NCBI RefSeq assembly: GCF_003935425.1
Contig: NZ_RHQN01000013.1
Span: 29,339 to 93,338, forward strand
Length of the DNA stretch: 64,000 bases
DNA from: Pseudomonas sp. v388
Lineage (GTDB): Bacteria > Pseudomonadota > Gammaproteobacteria > Pseudomonadales > Pseudomonadaceae
Direction of reading: 5' to 3'
The notes beneath the pieces were generated by a model, which did no database searches, was not told the DNA's origin, and saw nothing but the letters and a program-made list of their open reading frames with translations. A program made the position numbers and the translations under genes. Each line of letters starts with the position of its first letter. Position 1 is the stretch's first letter. Positions 16,853 to 24,722 of the stretch are shown here, one piece after another.

Positions 16853-18969
16853 TGCGGTTGCCCCAAAGGTGAGTGCGCTGCGGGGCGGCTGTGCTGGCGA
16901 GCCACGGCCTGTTCGATGGTTTCGCGCGACAGCACGCCGATATCGACCAGGTAGTCGCCGATGCGGCCGTGCAGTTGCGGACGATACTGGGACATGGCGC
17001 GGGCGAAGGTCTGGCGATCCAGCAAGCCTTCTTCGATCAGCATGTCGCCCAGCAATGGCGTGGCCGATGGCAGCGGCTGGCCGCTGACGATTTCCAGTTG
17101 CCGCAGCTGGGCGACGATTTCGCTTTCCCGGGCGATCAACTGCACCGGTTCGCTGCCCATCTGCTCGGTGAGCTGTTGCAGGCCTTCGGCCGACAACGGG
17201 CTGGCCACCGCAATTTCCGGACGGCCTTGCGCATCGATACCCAGCGGTACGGCTCGCCAGCGCAGCGCGAATTCGTCCGCCAGTGACGACGACAACCGAG
17301 CCCGGCCGGCCACGTCGAATACCCGCGGCAGGTTGCTCTGGAAGGCAATGGCTTCGGCCAGGGTTTCATCGTCGAGCCAGCCGTGGCTGAGCAGAATCCG
17401 CCCCAGTGGCAGCTGACGGGTCTGCTGTTCGTCCAGCGCCCTTTGCAGTTCGTGATCCTTGATCGCCTGCCATGACACCAGCACGCTGCCCAGCTTGCGC
17501 GGCGCCTGGGCGACCAGGTCGGTGGACGGGAAGTCATGCATGGTCTTGTCCCAGACCAGCTTGCGGTTGAGCAGCTTGCCCACCAGAAACATGCGCCAGG
17601 CCCGGGCGGCGGCCATGAAGTTGACGAAGTTGCCGACCACCATGCGCGGTATCGACAGCAGGCCATGCTGCCAGCCGTACAGCACGGTGGTGAAGTAGCA
17701 GCGGTGGATGATCCGCCACAGCAGCGCGAAACCGTTGGCCACCAACAGGTACTGGATCAGCCCGGTGGTTTCGAAAGGCGTCGGGAAGCTGGTGTTCCAC
17801 AAGCCGCTGGCGCGCAGCACGATCAGTGCGACCAGCTGGATCAGGATCAGATAAGCGATGATGCTGACGAACGAGGTGAGCACGCTCTTGCGGTCGCGAA
17901 ACAGCAGGTACCGGTTGGCCAGCGAGCCGCTCCAGCCCATCTGTTCCCAGCCTTGCAGGCCGATGCCCAGGGTCCAGCGGGCTTTCTGGCGAAACGCGGT
18001 GCGGAAAGTGTCGGGGAAGAACTCACGCACGCACAGCGGCATTTCCAGGGTCGACTCGTAGGGCCGGCGAAACCAGGATTTGCGCAACACCCGGTACTGC
18101 ACCGGAAAGCGCACGAAAATCGAGCTCATGCCATAGCTGTAGAGGCGTGCGCCGACATCGTAGTCTTCGGTCAAGCTTTCGGTGTTGAACGGCTGATTCT
18201 GGTTCTCTTCGGCCAGCACCTGCAAGGCGCGGCGCGAGAAACAGGTGCCCACGCCCGCCGAAGGCACGCTGTCGGTCATGCTTTCGCGTACCACCAGGTC
18301 CTTGCCGTGCCATTCGGCGAATTCGTCCATGTAGGTGCCGGCTACCCATTCGTACCAGTTGCGCTCCAGCGACACCACCGGCAGCTGGATCATGTCCTTG
18401 CGCGGCAGCAGGTAGTTGAACAGGCGCAGCTCCAGTGGGTGCAGCACGTCTTCACTGTCGTGCAGCACCACACCGGCGAAGCTCACTGAATGGGTCTGTT
18501 CGTAGAGGAAGATCGCCTGGATCACCCAGTTCAGGCAGTCGGCCTTGCAGGTCGGCCCGGCATGCGGCACTTCCACGCGATGCAACTGCTTGTAGCGCCG
18601 GCGCATGCGCTCGACTTCATCGATGGTGCGCTGGTCGTTGACGTAGGTGCCGACGAACACTACGTAGTTCTGGTAATCGAGGGTCGAGACCATGTTCTCG
18701 ATCATCGGTGCGATGACGTCGTATTCCAGCCAGGCCGGGACCATGATCGCCAGCGGCTGTTCGTCGCGCTCCACCAGCTGCTGCTCGGTCAACGGCCGGT
18801 AGCGGCGTTCGGCGGTGAACTTGCGATACAGGCGCCGTGCCCAGTACCACAGGTCGATGATCAGGTCGTCCAGACTGGAAATCAGAATGATCGAGCCGAT
18901 CACGATGGTCGCCACTTCCAGCACGCTGTAGTAGTGGGCCAGCCAGTAAGGCCAATAAAGCGAAGTCAT
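16849..18969 (-). CDS. nfrB: NfrB-like membrane glycosyltransferase with two tandem MshEN c-di-GMP-binding units
   Basis: 706 residues. N-terminal membrane span (about 10-32), then a family 2 glycosyltransferase domain with DSED at 171-174, catalytic TED at 267-269 and QKARW at 328-332, then further membrane spans (about 358-390 and 402-425). The C-terminus carries MshEN motifs: 491-514 (KLGSVLV...) paired with 521-544 (LGRILLSHGWL...), and a second pair at about 638-661 (LLGDMLIEEGLL) and 668-692 (RIGDYLVDIGVL). MshEN motifs bind c-di-GMP. In E. coli NfrB with WecB makes a ManNAc-containing glycan under c-di-GMP control. Here it lies in an operon with wecB, a BcsB-like gene and nfrA, which supports the same chemistry. 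Confidence 0.95.
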   Translation of the reverse strand: MTSLYWPYWLAHYYSVLEVATIVIGSIILISSLDDLIIDLWYWARRLYRKFTAERRYRPLTEQQLVERDEQPLAIMVPAWLEYDVIAPMIENMVSTLDYQNYVVFVGTYVNDQRTIDEVERMRRRYKQLHRVEVPHAGPTCKADCLNWVIQAIFLYEQTHSVSFAGVVLHDSEDVLHPLELRLFNYLLPRKDMIQLPVVSLERNWYEWVAGTYMDEFAEWHGKDLVVRESMTDSVPSAGVGTCFSRRALQVLAEENQNQPFNTESLTEDYDVGARLYSYGMSSIFVRFPVQYRVLRKSWFRRPYESTLEMPLCVREFFPDTFRTAFRQKARWTLGIGLQGWEQMGWSGSLANRYLLFRDRKSVLTSFVSIIAYLILIQLVALIVLRASGLWNTSFPTPFETTGLIQYLLVANGFALLWRIIHRCYFTTVLYGWQHGLLSIPRMVVGNFVNFMAAARAWRMFLVGKLLNRKLVWDKTMHDFPSTDLVAQAPRKLGSVLVSWQAIKDHELQRALDEQQTRQLPLGRILLSHGWLDDETLAEAIAFQSNLPRVFDVAGRARLSSSLADEFALRWRAVPLGIDAQGRPEIAVASPLSAEGLQQLTEQMGSEPVQLIARESEIVAQLRQLEIVSGQPLPSATPLLGDMLIEEGLLDRQTFARAMSQYRPQLHGRIGDYLVDIGVLSRETIEQAVARQHSRPAAHSPLGQPQ

Positions 18970-18981
18970 CGCTGCGTCCCG

Positions 18982-21195
18982 TTACTGGCGGTTGCGGCGG
19001 GCACTGCGGCCGGCCAGCAAGAGCACGAGGAAGACAATGACGCCGGCCGGAATCAGCCACAGCCACGACGGTGTACGCCAGGCGTCCAGGCCTTTGGGCT
19101 CTTGGCTTTCGATCATCAGGCTGCCGGTCGGGTCATTGGCGTCGAAGGTGGAAACGGCGCCTTCATTGCCCAGGAGGCTGACGTTGCCCCGTTCCAGCAG
19201 CAGTGGCTGAGCGAAGACCGGCGACTGGCCGCCCAGGGTGCGGTAGACCATGCCGTGCTGGCCGCCGGACTCGACCACCTGCAGGGACGCCATATGATTA
19301 AGGCTCTTGAGGTCCAGCAGCGACTGTTCCTTGTGGTGAATGGTCAGGTGACCGTCGTTGTTGACCTGCACCGCCTCGCGGCTGTCCTTGACCGGCAGTT
19401 CGAAGGCCAGGAACGCGTGTTCGGGGGCGACGGCGACCTTGGCGTCGGCGCTGACCGACAGCGTGGCACGCAATGGCGACACACCGCTGGCGCTGGCGAC
19501 TCGAATCAGCTGCGGCAGGCTGGTGGCCGGATGCTCCAGATAGGTTTGCGGGACCAGCACCTGGGTGTTGCTCGCAAAGCGGGCGGCCATGCCGGAGAAA
19601 TCGTCGCCTACCGCGGCCTTGTCCAGAGTGATGTGGCTGGTGGGCAGGACCGAGATCGGGAAGGGTTGCGGGGTTTCCCGGCACTCGTTGCTCACCGGTT
19701 GACGCTGGAACGACACACGCAGGGTGTTCTGCGCCGCCAGTGCATAGCGAGGAATGCGCGCTTCGATGCGTTCTTTCTTGCCGTCCGCCTTAAGCTGCGT
19801 GGCGCCGATCAGGTAATCGTTGAAAAACAGGGTGGCCACCGGCGCGGTGCTGGTGGCGCCCGGCGCGGCCGCCACGTCGATCACGGCATTGACCGGCACG
19901 CGGCCGTCGTAGGCGATGCTGCCCAGCGGGAACGAAGTGCTCCAGTCGCTTCTGGCCAGCACCTCGATATTGCCGGGCTTGCCGCCCAGGCGCGACAACG
20001 CGACCCGGCCGTCTTCGCTCAACGGCATGTTGGCTTCTTCACCCAGGGTCAGCTGACGCTCGCGAGCCAGGGTATTCCAGGCCGAACCGAACAGGCCGAT
20101 GGCCTTGCCGACCGCGTCGTGATTGACCACCAGCATCGGCCGCGCGCCGAGCAGGGTCAGGCGCACATTTTCGCTGCCTTTGCTGTCCAGCGCCGCGTTG
20201 ATGCGGCTTTCACGCCATTGGCCCAAGGCTTTGGCCGCTTCCGGATCGAGGCTCTGGACCTGGCTTTGCAAGGCGTCCAGCGATTCATTGATCGCCTTGA
20301 GCAGTTCGGGGTCGCGCACGGCCAGGTCAGCGTTGAACGCCGGGGTCTGGCCCAGCACCAGCAGCGCGCCGATCTGCGCCGCATCGCTCACGGTGTGCGG
20401 GCCTTGATGGTCCAGGCTGGCGAAAGCCGGAATCTGCTTGAGTTCGGCCGGAATGCGCACGCCGCTCAGGTCGATGCTGGTCTGCAACGAGGGGAACGGC
20501 AGGATGCGCGCCTGTTTGCCGATACGCTCCAGCGCCACGCCCAGCCGCCAGGCGGCGTCGTAGCTGGCGCTGGACAGCGTGCCGGGGGCCACCAGAATGC
20601 CGGGCTTGCCCGGCAAGGCGTTCCACGCCGCGCCGACGTTCTGCAGAAGGCGAGCGTCGTAGCTGTAGCTCAGGCGCGTGTGCGGATCGATGCGCAGCAC
20701 GTTGCCGATGCCGCGCTGCTCTTCACACAGCACCCGCTCGACCGCCGACGACCATGCCACGCCCAGGCGCAGCGAACCGCTGGCACGTGGCGCCTTGTCG
20801 ACGCCGACTTCGATGTTGGCATTGCCTTGCGGCTCGTTGAGGCCCAGCGCGCGTACCGGATAACCATCCAGCGACAGCACCAGCGTGTTGCGCCCCGCTT
20901 CGGCGTTCAGGTAGCTGGCGTCGAAGTTGAGGGTCGCATCGCTGAGCGCGACATCCGCCGGCACCGGCAAGTACAGCTCGCGACGAGCGTCGCTGGCACC
21001 GAGAATGATCGGCCGATCAATGCCCAGGTCCTGAAGCTCGACCACCCGTTGTTGACGGGTGTCGGCATTCAGGCGGCTGATCGCCTGGCTCAAGGGACTT
21101 TCGGCGGCAAAGGCGCCGACAGGCAGCAGGCTCGACAGCAGGGCACAGGCAAGGGCACTCAGCGCGGCCGTGTTTACGGTAACGGAAGACGTCAT
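18982..21195 (-). CDS. BcsB-like periplasmic subunit paired with NfrB
   Basis: 737 residues from ATG 21195, chosen because a signal peptide follows (cut near VGAFA, residue 28); the frame is open to 21240. It follows the BcsB plan: long beta-rich periplasmic region with carbohydrate-binding-like modules, EVLARSDWSTSFPLG, VATLFFNDYLIGATQLKADG, NTLRVSFQRQPVSNECRE, and a single C-terminal membrane helix (WLWLIPAGVIVFLVLLL) with a basic tail. In cellulose synthase BcsB clamps BcsA and guides the polymer. Here it sits between wecB and nfrB, 12 bases from nfrB, and probably plays that part for NfrB. It is clearly diverged from WssC (28056-30311). Confidence 0.88.
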   Translation of the reverse strand: MTSSVTVNTAALSALACALLSSLLPVGAFAAESPLSQAISRLNADTRQQRVVELQDLGIDRPIILGASDARRELYLPVPADVALSDATLNFDASYLNAEAGRNTLVLSLDGYPVRALGLNEPQGNANIEVGVDKAPRASGSLRLGVAWSSAVERVLCEEQRGIGNVLRIDPHTRLSYSYDARLLQNVGAAWNALPGKPGILVAPGTLSSASYDAAWRLGVALERIGKQARILPFPSLQTSIDLSGVRIPAELKQIPAFASLDHQGPHTVSDAAQIGALLVLGQTPAFNADLAVRDPELLKAINESLDALQSQVQSLDPEAAKALGQWRESRINAALDSKGSENVRLTLLGARPMLVVNHDAVGKAIGLFGSAWNTLARERQLTLGEEANMPLSEDGRVALSRLGGKPGNIEVLARSDWSTSFPLGSIAYDGRVPVNAVIDVAAAPGATSTAPVATLFFNDYLIGATQLKADGKKERIEARIPRYALAAQNTLRVSFQRQPVSNECRETPQPFPISVLPTSHITLDKAAVGDDFSGMAARFASNTQVLVPQTYLEHPATSLPQLIRVASASGVSPLRATLSVSADAKVAVAPEHAFLAFELPVKDSREAVQVNNDGHLTIHHKEQSLLDLKSLNHMASLQVVESGGQHGMVYRTLGGQSPVFAQPLLLERGNVSLLGNEGAVSTFDANDPTGSLMIESQEPKGLDAWRTPSWLWLIPAGVIVFLVLLLAGRSARRNRQ

Positions 21196-21272
21196 CTGGG
21201 GTTCATTCTCGGTCAATACAGCGGTCTGGGAGCGCAGCACCGCCGCCGGGGTCCGGCGGCAGGTCGTGGCAA

Positions 21273-22481
21273 TTACTGTCGGGTCATCACGGAAACCGGA
21301 TGCAGGTAGGTCCGGCTGGTCGGCATCTGGGTGCCGAACTCTTCCACCTCACGGCCCATCAGGGCGTCGACGATCCTTTCGCAGGCACGGCCGTCGCCAT
21401 ACGGGTTGGCCGCTTTCGACGCGTTGCGCCACAGGAACTCGTCGTCGAACAGGGCACACACGCCCTGCACGATGCCGTTGGTGTCGGCCCCGACCAGGCG
21501 CACCGTTCCGGCGCTGACCGCTTCGGGGCGTTCGGTGACTTCGCGCATCACCAGCACCGGCTTGCCCAGCGAAGGCGCTTCTTCCTGGACACCGCCGGAG
21601 TCGGTGAGGATCACGTGGGACAACTGCATCAGGCGCACGAACGACAGGTAGTCCAGCGGCTCGATCAGGTGCACATTGGGCAGGTCGCCCAGCAGGCGGG
21701 TCACCGGCTCTTTCACGTTGGGGTTCAGATGCACCGGGTAGACGATCTGAATATCTTCGCGCTGGGCCAGCAGGCGCAGGGCCTTGCAGATGTTCAGGAA
21801 ACCATCGCCAAAGTTTTCGCGACGGTGGCCGGTGACCAGCAACATCCTGCGCTGCGGCAGCAGAAAGCTGAACTGGCGGTCCAGCGCGTGGCGCAGGCGC
21901 GAATTGTGCTCGATGCGTTGGGCGGTCATCTGCAACGCGTCGATCACCGTGTTGCCGGTGACGAACGAGGTGCCTTGCAGGCGTTCACCCAAGACGTTGC
22001 GGCGCGAGCCGTCGGTGGGAACGAACAGCTGGTCGGAGATCAGATCGATGCTGCGACGGTTCATTTCTTCCGGCCAGGGCTGGTAGATATCGCCCGTGCG
22101 CAGCCCTGCTTCCACGTGGCTGACCGGAATCCGCCGGTGAAAGGCCGACATCGCCGCCACCATGGCCGAAGTGGTATCGCCATGCACCAGTACCCGATCC
22201 GGCTGCATCTGCTCAAGCACCGGATCGATGGCGGCATACAGCGCGGCGGTCAGGGTATTGAGGGTCTGGCCGGGCGTCATCACGTTCAGGCTGTAGTCGG
22301 CCTTGAGTTCGAACAGGTCCAGGACTTGCTGCAACATGCTCTGGTGCTGGCCAGTCACACAGATCCGCGAATCGATGCCCGGCTCGGCCGCCAGTGCCTT
22401 GACCAGCGGAGCCATCTTGATGCCTTCCGGACGCGTTCCGAAGATCGAAAGGACTTTGAGTCGAGGCCGAACTTGAGCCAT
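21273..22481 (-). CDS. wecB: UDP-N-acetylglucosamine 2-epimerase (non-hydrolysing)
   Basis: 402 residues from ATG 22481, with GGAGAA six bases upstream. Family motifs are clear: SIFGTRPEGIKMAPL, CVTGQHQSML, VLVHGDTTSAM, VSHVEAGLRTGDIYQPWPEE, LVTGHRRENFGDGF, LTDSGGVQEEAPSLGKPVLV. It interconverts UDP-GlcNAc and UDP-ManNAc in the cytosol. As first gene of the nfr-type operon it would supply UDP-ManNAc to NfrB, as WecB does in E. coli. No wecC-like dehydrogenase lies nearby, which argues against a ManNAcA (ECA-type) product. Confidence 0.96.
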   Translation of the reverse strand: MAQVRPRLKVLSIFGTRPEGIKMAPLVKALAAEPGIDSRICVTGQHQSMLQQVLDLFELKADYSLNVMTPGQTLNTLTAALYAAIDPVLEQMQPDRVLVHGDTTSAMVAAMSAFHRRIPVSHVEAGLRTGDIYQPWPEEMNRRSIDLISDQLFVPTDGSRRNVLGERLQGTSFVTGNTVIDALQMTAQRIEHNSRLRHALDRQFSFLLPQRRMLLVTGHRRENFGDGFLNICKALRLLAQREDIQIVYPVHLNPNVKEPVTRLLGDLPNVHLIEPLDYLSFVRLMQLSHVILTDSGGVQEEAPSLGKPVLVMREVTERPEAVSAGTVRLVGADTNGIVQGVCALFDDEFLWRNASKAANPYGDGRACERIVDALMGREVEEFGTQMPTSRTYLHPVSVMTRQ

Positions 22482-22666
22482 TGATTTCTCCGCGCGCAGC
22501 ATCCTCCAAGCAACATGAGCTCAAGGCACTGGTAAGTTATTTATGATCAGGCAATAGCCCGGTACAACCGGATGTGGTTCGGCACTATGAAGACGCGGAT
22601 AAACGGTACTTGCTGCCGAAGCGAGGGGGATTATTAGCAAGGAAAATGGAGAGTGCAAAGTTATTT

Positions 22667-22684
22667 TCGATTATTTTTTATCGA
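22667..22684. promoter_or_regulatory. AT-rich inverted repeat in the nfr-type promoter region
   Basis: The 18-base sequence TCGATTATTTTTTATCGA has 5-bp arms (TCGAT/ATCGA) and lies about 190 bases upstream of wecB. It loosely resembles the FleQ box (GTCAATAAATTGAC). FleQ controls several c-di-GMP-linked polysaccharide operons in Pseudomonas, so it is a candidate, not a secure call. Confidence 0.35.
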
Positions 22685-22734
22685 CAATAAAATATGAAAC
22701 TTCCCAATAACAGCGGGGTCATTTGCTGGTTATA

Positions 22735-22748
22735 CCGAATTATTTCGG
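22735..22748. promoter_or_regulatory. CCGAA-N4-TTCGG inverted repeat upstream of wecB
   Basis: Perfect 5-bp arms around TTAT, about 255 bases upstream of the wecB start, inside the AT-rich block. It could be an operator for an unidentified regulator. Short inverted repeats are common by chance, so this is weak. Confidence 0.25.
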
Positions 22749-23263
22749 CAAAACCGTAGCTGGATAAGGTTCAACTATAAAGCTTGGTAAATCATCAGCT
22801 TACGTGTTTAGTGAAATGACTGCGGAACTTTACAGACGGCGGGCTTTCTGTTGTCGTTGGCCTTGTCGTTCTGCGCTCAAACATCGCCGAACGTGTCTGG
22901 TTTTCTGGCGTCATTATTTTTTCCCACAATAACGCATTGCACTCCCTTACGCTCGTTTTCTTCAGTCCGACAGCAACCTGTGCGCCGTCGTGAACTGTCA
23001 GCCGATATGCGTGAGCCGCTGTTCCGACAATACCGGACGGCCGAACGCATAATCCTGAAAGTGCAAACAGCCTCGGCTTCGAGTTGTGCCTGCTGTTGTC
23101 GGGTTCACGCGGTTCTGCACGGCCGGTCCCTCGGCCTGGAGCGGTCCAGCGGGTACTGGCGCCGCTCGGCGCCGTCGCAGGCGTTTATCCGTCAGTCCGC
23201 TTCAGCCACAATGCTGCCTTTTTTACCCGCCAGCCTGTTGTGGCTGAAAAAGGATTTGTACCG

Positions 23264-24451
23264 ATGATGTTCCTTTCCAAACCCTGGCTCACCAGCCTTG
23301 CGCTGACGTTGCCGCTGGCTGTGCTGCTCAGCGCTTGCGATCAGTCCGATCAATCCGCAAAGCCGACCGTCCCGGCGGCACCGCCGCACACCACCTACAC
23401 CCAGGCCACATGGGACGCCTTGCCCGCGGTGTCCGAAAGCGACCTGCAAGCCGGTTTCGCCTCGTGGCGCAGCGCGTGCGTGCGCTTGAAAGCCGATGCG
23501 GTATGGGGCGCGACCTGTGCCGCCGCGGCCGGCCTGCCGGCTGCGCCTGGGGCCACCGATATTCAGGCGTTTCTCAACGACCGGTTGCAGGTCTATAGCC
23601 TGCGCGCCGAGGGCGGCAGTGCCGACGGCCTGATCACCGGTTACTACGAGCCGGTCTACCCCGGCAGCCGGACCCGTACCGCAACCGCCAACGTGCCGGT
23701 GTACGGCGTTCCCGACGACATGATCGTGGTCAACCTGGACAGCATCTATCCCGAGCTCAAGGGCAAGCGCCTGCGTGGCCGGCTCGACGGTCGCGTGCTC
23801 AAGCCTTATGACGATGCCGCGACCATCCGCACTCAGGGACTCGACGCGCCCGTCATCGCCTGGCTGACCGATCCGATGGATTTGCAGTTCCTGCAGATCC
23901 AGGGTTCGGGCCGGGTAAGCCTGGCGGACGGTTCGCAGATCCGCCTGGGCTATGCCGATCAGAACGGGCGCCCGTATCGGGCCATCGGTCGCTGGCTGGT
24001 GGAGCAGGGTCAGTTGAAGAAAGAAGAAGTGACCATGGGCACCATCGCCGCCTGGGCCAAGGCCAATCCGCAGCGGGTATCCGAATTGCTGGCCAGTAAC
24101 CCCAGCTACGTGTTCTTCAGCCGCAACCCTGACAGCAACGAAGGTCCGCGCGGGTCGCTCAACGTGCCGCTGACGGCCGGCTACAGCGTAGCCATCGATC
24201 GCAAGGTCATTCCGCTGGGCAGCCTGCTGTGGCTGTCCACCACCCGGCCGGACGGCAGCCGCGTGGTGCGCCCGGTGGCGGCGCAGGACACCGGTGGCGC
24301 GATCGCCGGAGAAGTACGCGCCGATCTGTTCTGGGGCACGGGCGAGGAGGCCGGCAAACTGGCCGGTGACATGAAGCAGAAGGGCAATATCTGGCTGCTG
24401 TGGCCCAAGGGAATGCCGCTGCCGGAAACGCAAGCGGCCTCGCCTCAATAG
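23264..24451 (+). CDS. mltA: Membrane-bound lytic murein transglycosylase A
   Basis: 395 residues from ATG 23264 (AAAAAGGA upstream; ATG 23267 is next). Signal peptide with lipobox LLSAC at about residue 20, so an outer-membrane lipoprotein. The MltA domain is evident: GLITGYYEPVYPGSRTRTA, VYGVPDDM, WLTDPMDLQFLQIQGSGRV, and in the C-terminal 3D domain PVAAQDTGGAI, containing the catalytic aspartate, then FWGTGEEAG. It cleaves peptidoglycan glycan strands to 1,6-anhydromuropeptides. A single gene between the two polysaccharide loci; no functional link is implied. Confidence 0.95.
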   Translation: MMFLSKPWLTSLALTLPLAVLLSACDQSDQSAKPTVPAAPPHTTYTQATWDALPAVSESDLQAGFASWRSACVRLKADAVWGATCAAAAGLPAAPGATDIQAFLNDRLQVYSLRAEGGSADGLITGYYEPVYPGSRTRTATANVPVYGVPDDMIVVNLDSIYPELKGKRLRGRLDGRVLKPYDDAATIRTQGLDAPVIAWLTDPMDLQFLQIQGSGRVSLADGSQIRLGYADQNGRPYRAIGRWLVEQGQLKKEEVTMGTIAAWAKANPQRVSELLASNPSYVFFSRNPDSNEGPRGSLNVPLTAGYSVAIDRKVIPLGSLLWLSTTRPDGSRVVRPVAAQDTGGAIAGEVRADLFWGTGEEAGKLAGDMKQKGNIWLLWPKGMPLPETQAASPQ

Positions 24452-24481
24452 CCCGGAACAGCTGGGCCGCTACTGCTTGGA

Positions 24482-24513
24482 GGATATCTAGCTAGATAGA
24501 TAGCTAGATATCC
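24482..24513. repeat. CTAG-rich hairpin between mltA and wssA
   Basis: Perfect 12-bp arms (24482-24493, GGATATCTAGCT, with 24502-24513) and an 8-base loop. It starts 30 bases after the mltA stop and has no T-tract. It resembles the elements at 671-696 and 39329-39356; the latter lies just after the last wss gene, so the cellulose operon is bracketed by them. Confidence 0.75.
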
Positions 24514-24626
24514 CGGTGCGCGTTTGAATGGTCCCTTGCCATCAAATGGATATCGCATTTTCCAGCGCCAATAAAGTGCCGTAAAACCCCTTGACACCGT
24601 TCATCGGTAATGGATTCGTAGAAAAT

Positions 24627-24640
24627 ATCAAAATATTGAC
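24627..24640 (-). promoter_or_regulatory. FleQ-box-like sequence upstream of the cellulose operon
   Basis: Read on the minus strand, GTCAATATTTTGAT matches the FleQ consensus GTCAATAAATTGAC at 11 of 14 positions. It lies 83 bases upstream of the wssA start, in an AT-rich stretch. FleQ binds c-di-GMP and controls cellulose operons in other pseudomonads, so the site is plausible. No promoter elements were clear enough to call. Confidence 0.45.
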
Positions 24641-24722
24641 ACCATCAAAATGATATTACAGGCTATGTGCTCATGTATGAGTGTCGGGCCTGTTTTCAGC
24701 AGCCCCTTTTGAGGTTGTCTGG

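Larger units (their letters stand above)
22482..23263. other. 782-bp intergenic region between wecB and mltA
   Basis: No convincing gene on either strand. About 22620-22860 is strikingly AT-rich against its neighbours and probably contains the promoter of the leftward wecB operon, perhaps with its regulatory sites. Two inverted repeats stand out, at 22667-22684 and 22735-22748. From 22860 to 23260 base composition returns to GC-rich. An open frame there has no ribosome site and gives an unconvincing Ser/Arg-rich product. Confidence 0.6.

Noticed and set aside
18490-21309. Long plus-strand open frame (about 940 codons) opposite the BcsB-like gene and nfrB
   Set aside because: Composition is His/Gln/Arg-rich with no motifs; the minus-strand genes have clear domains and overlaps.
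22851-23267. Open frame of 138 codons before mltA
   Set aside because: No ribosome site, overlaps the mltA start, and its product is Ser/Arg-rich without any recognisable pattern.
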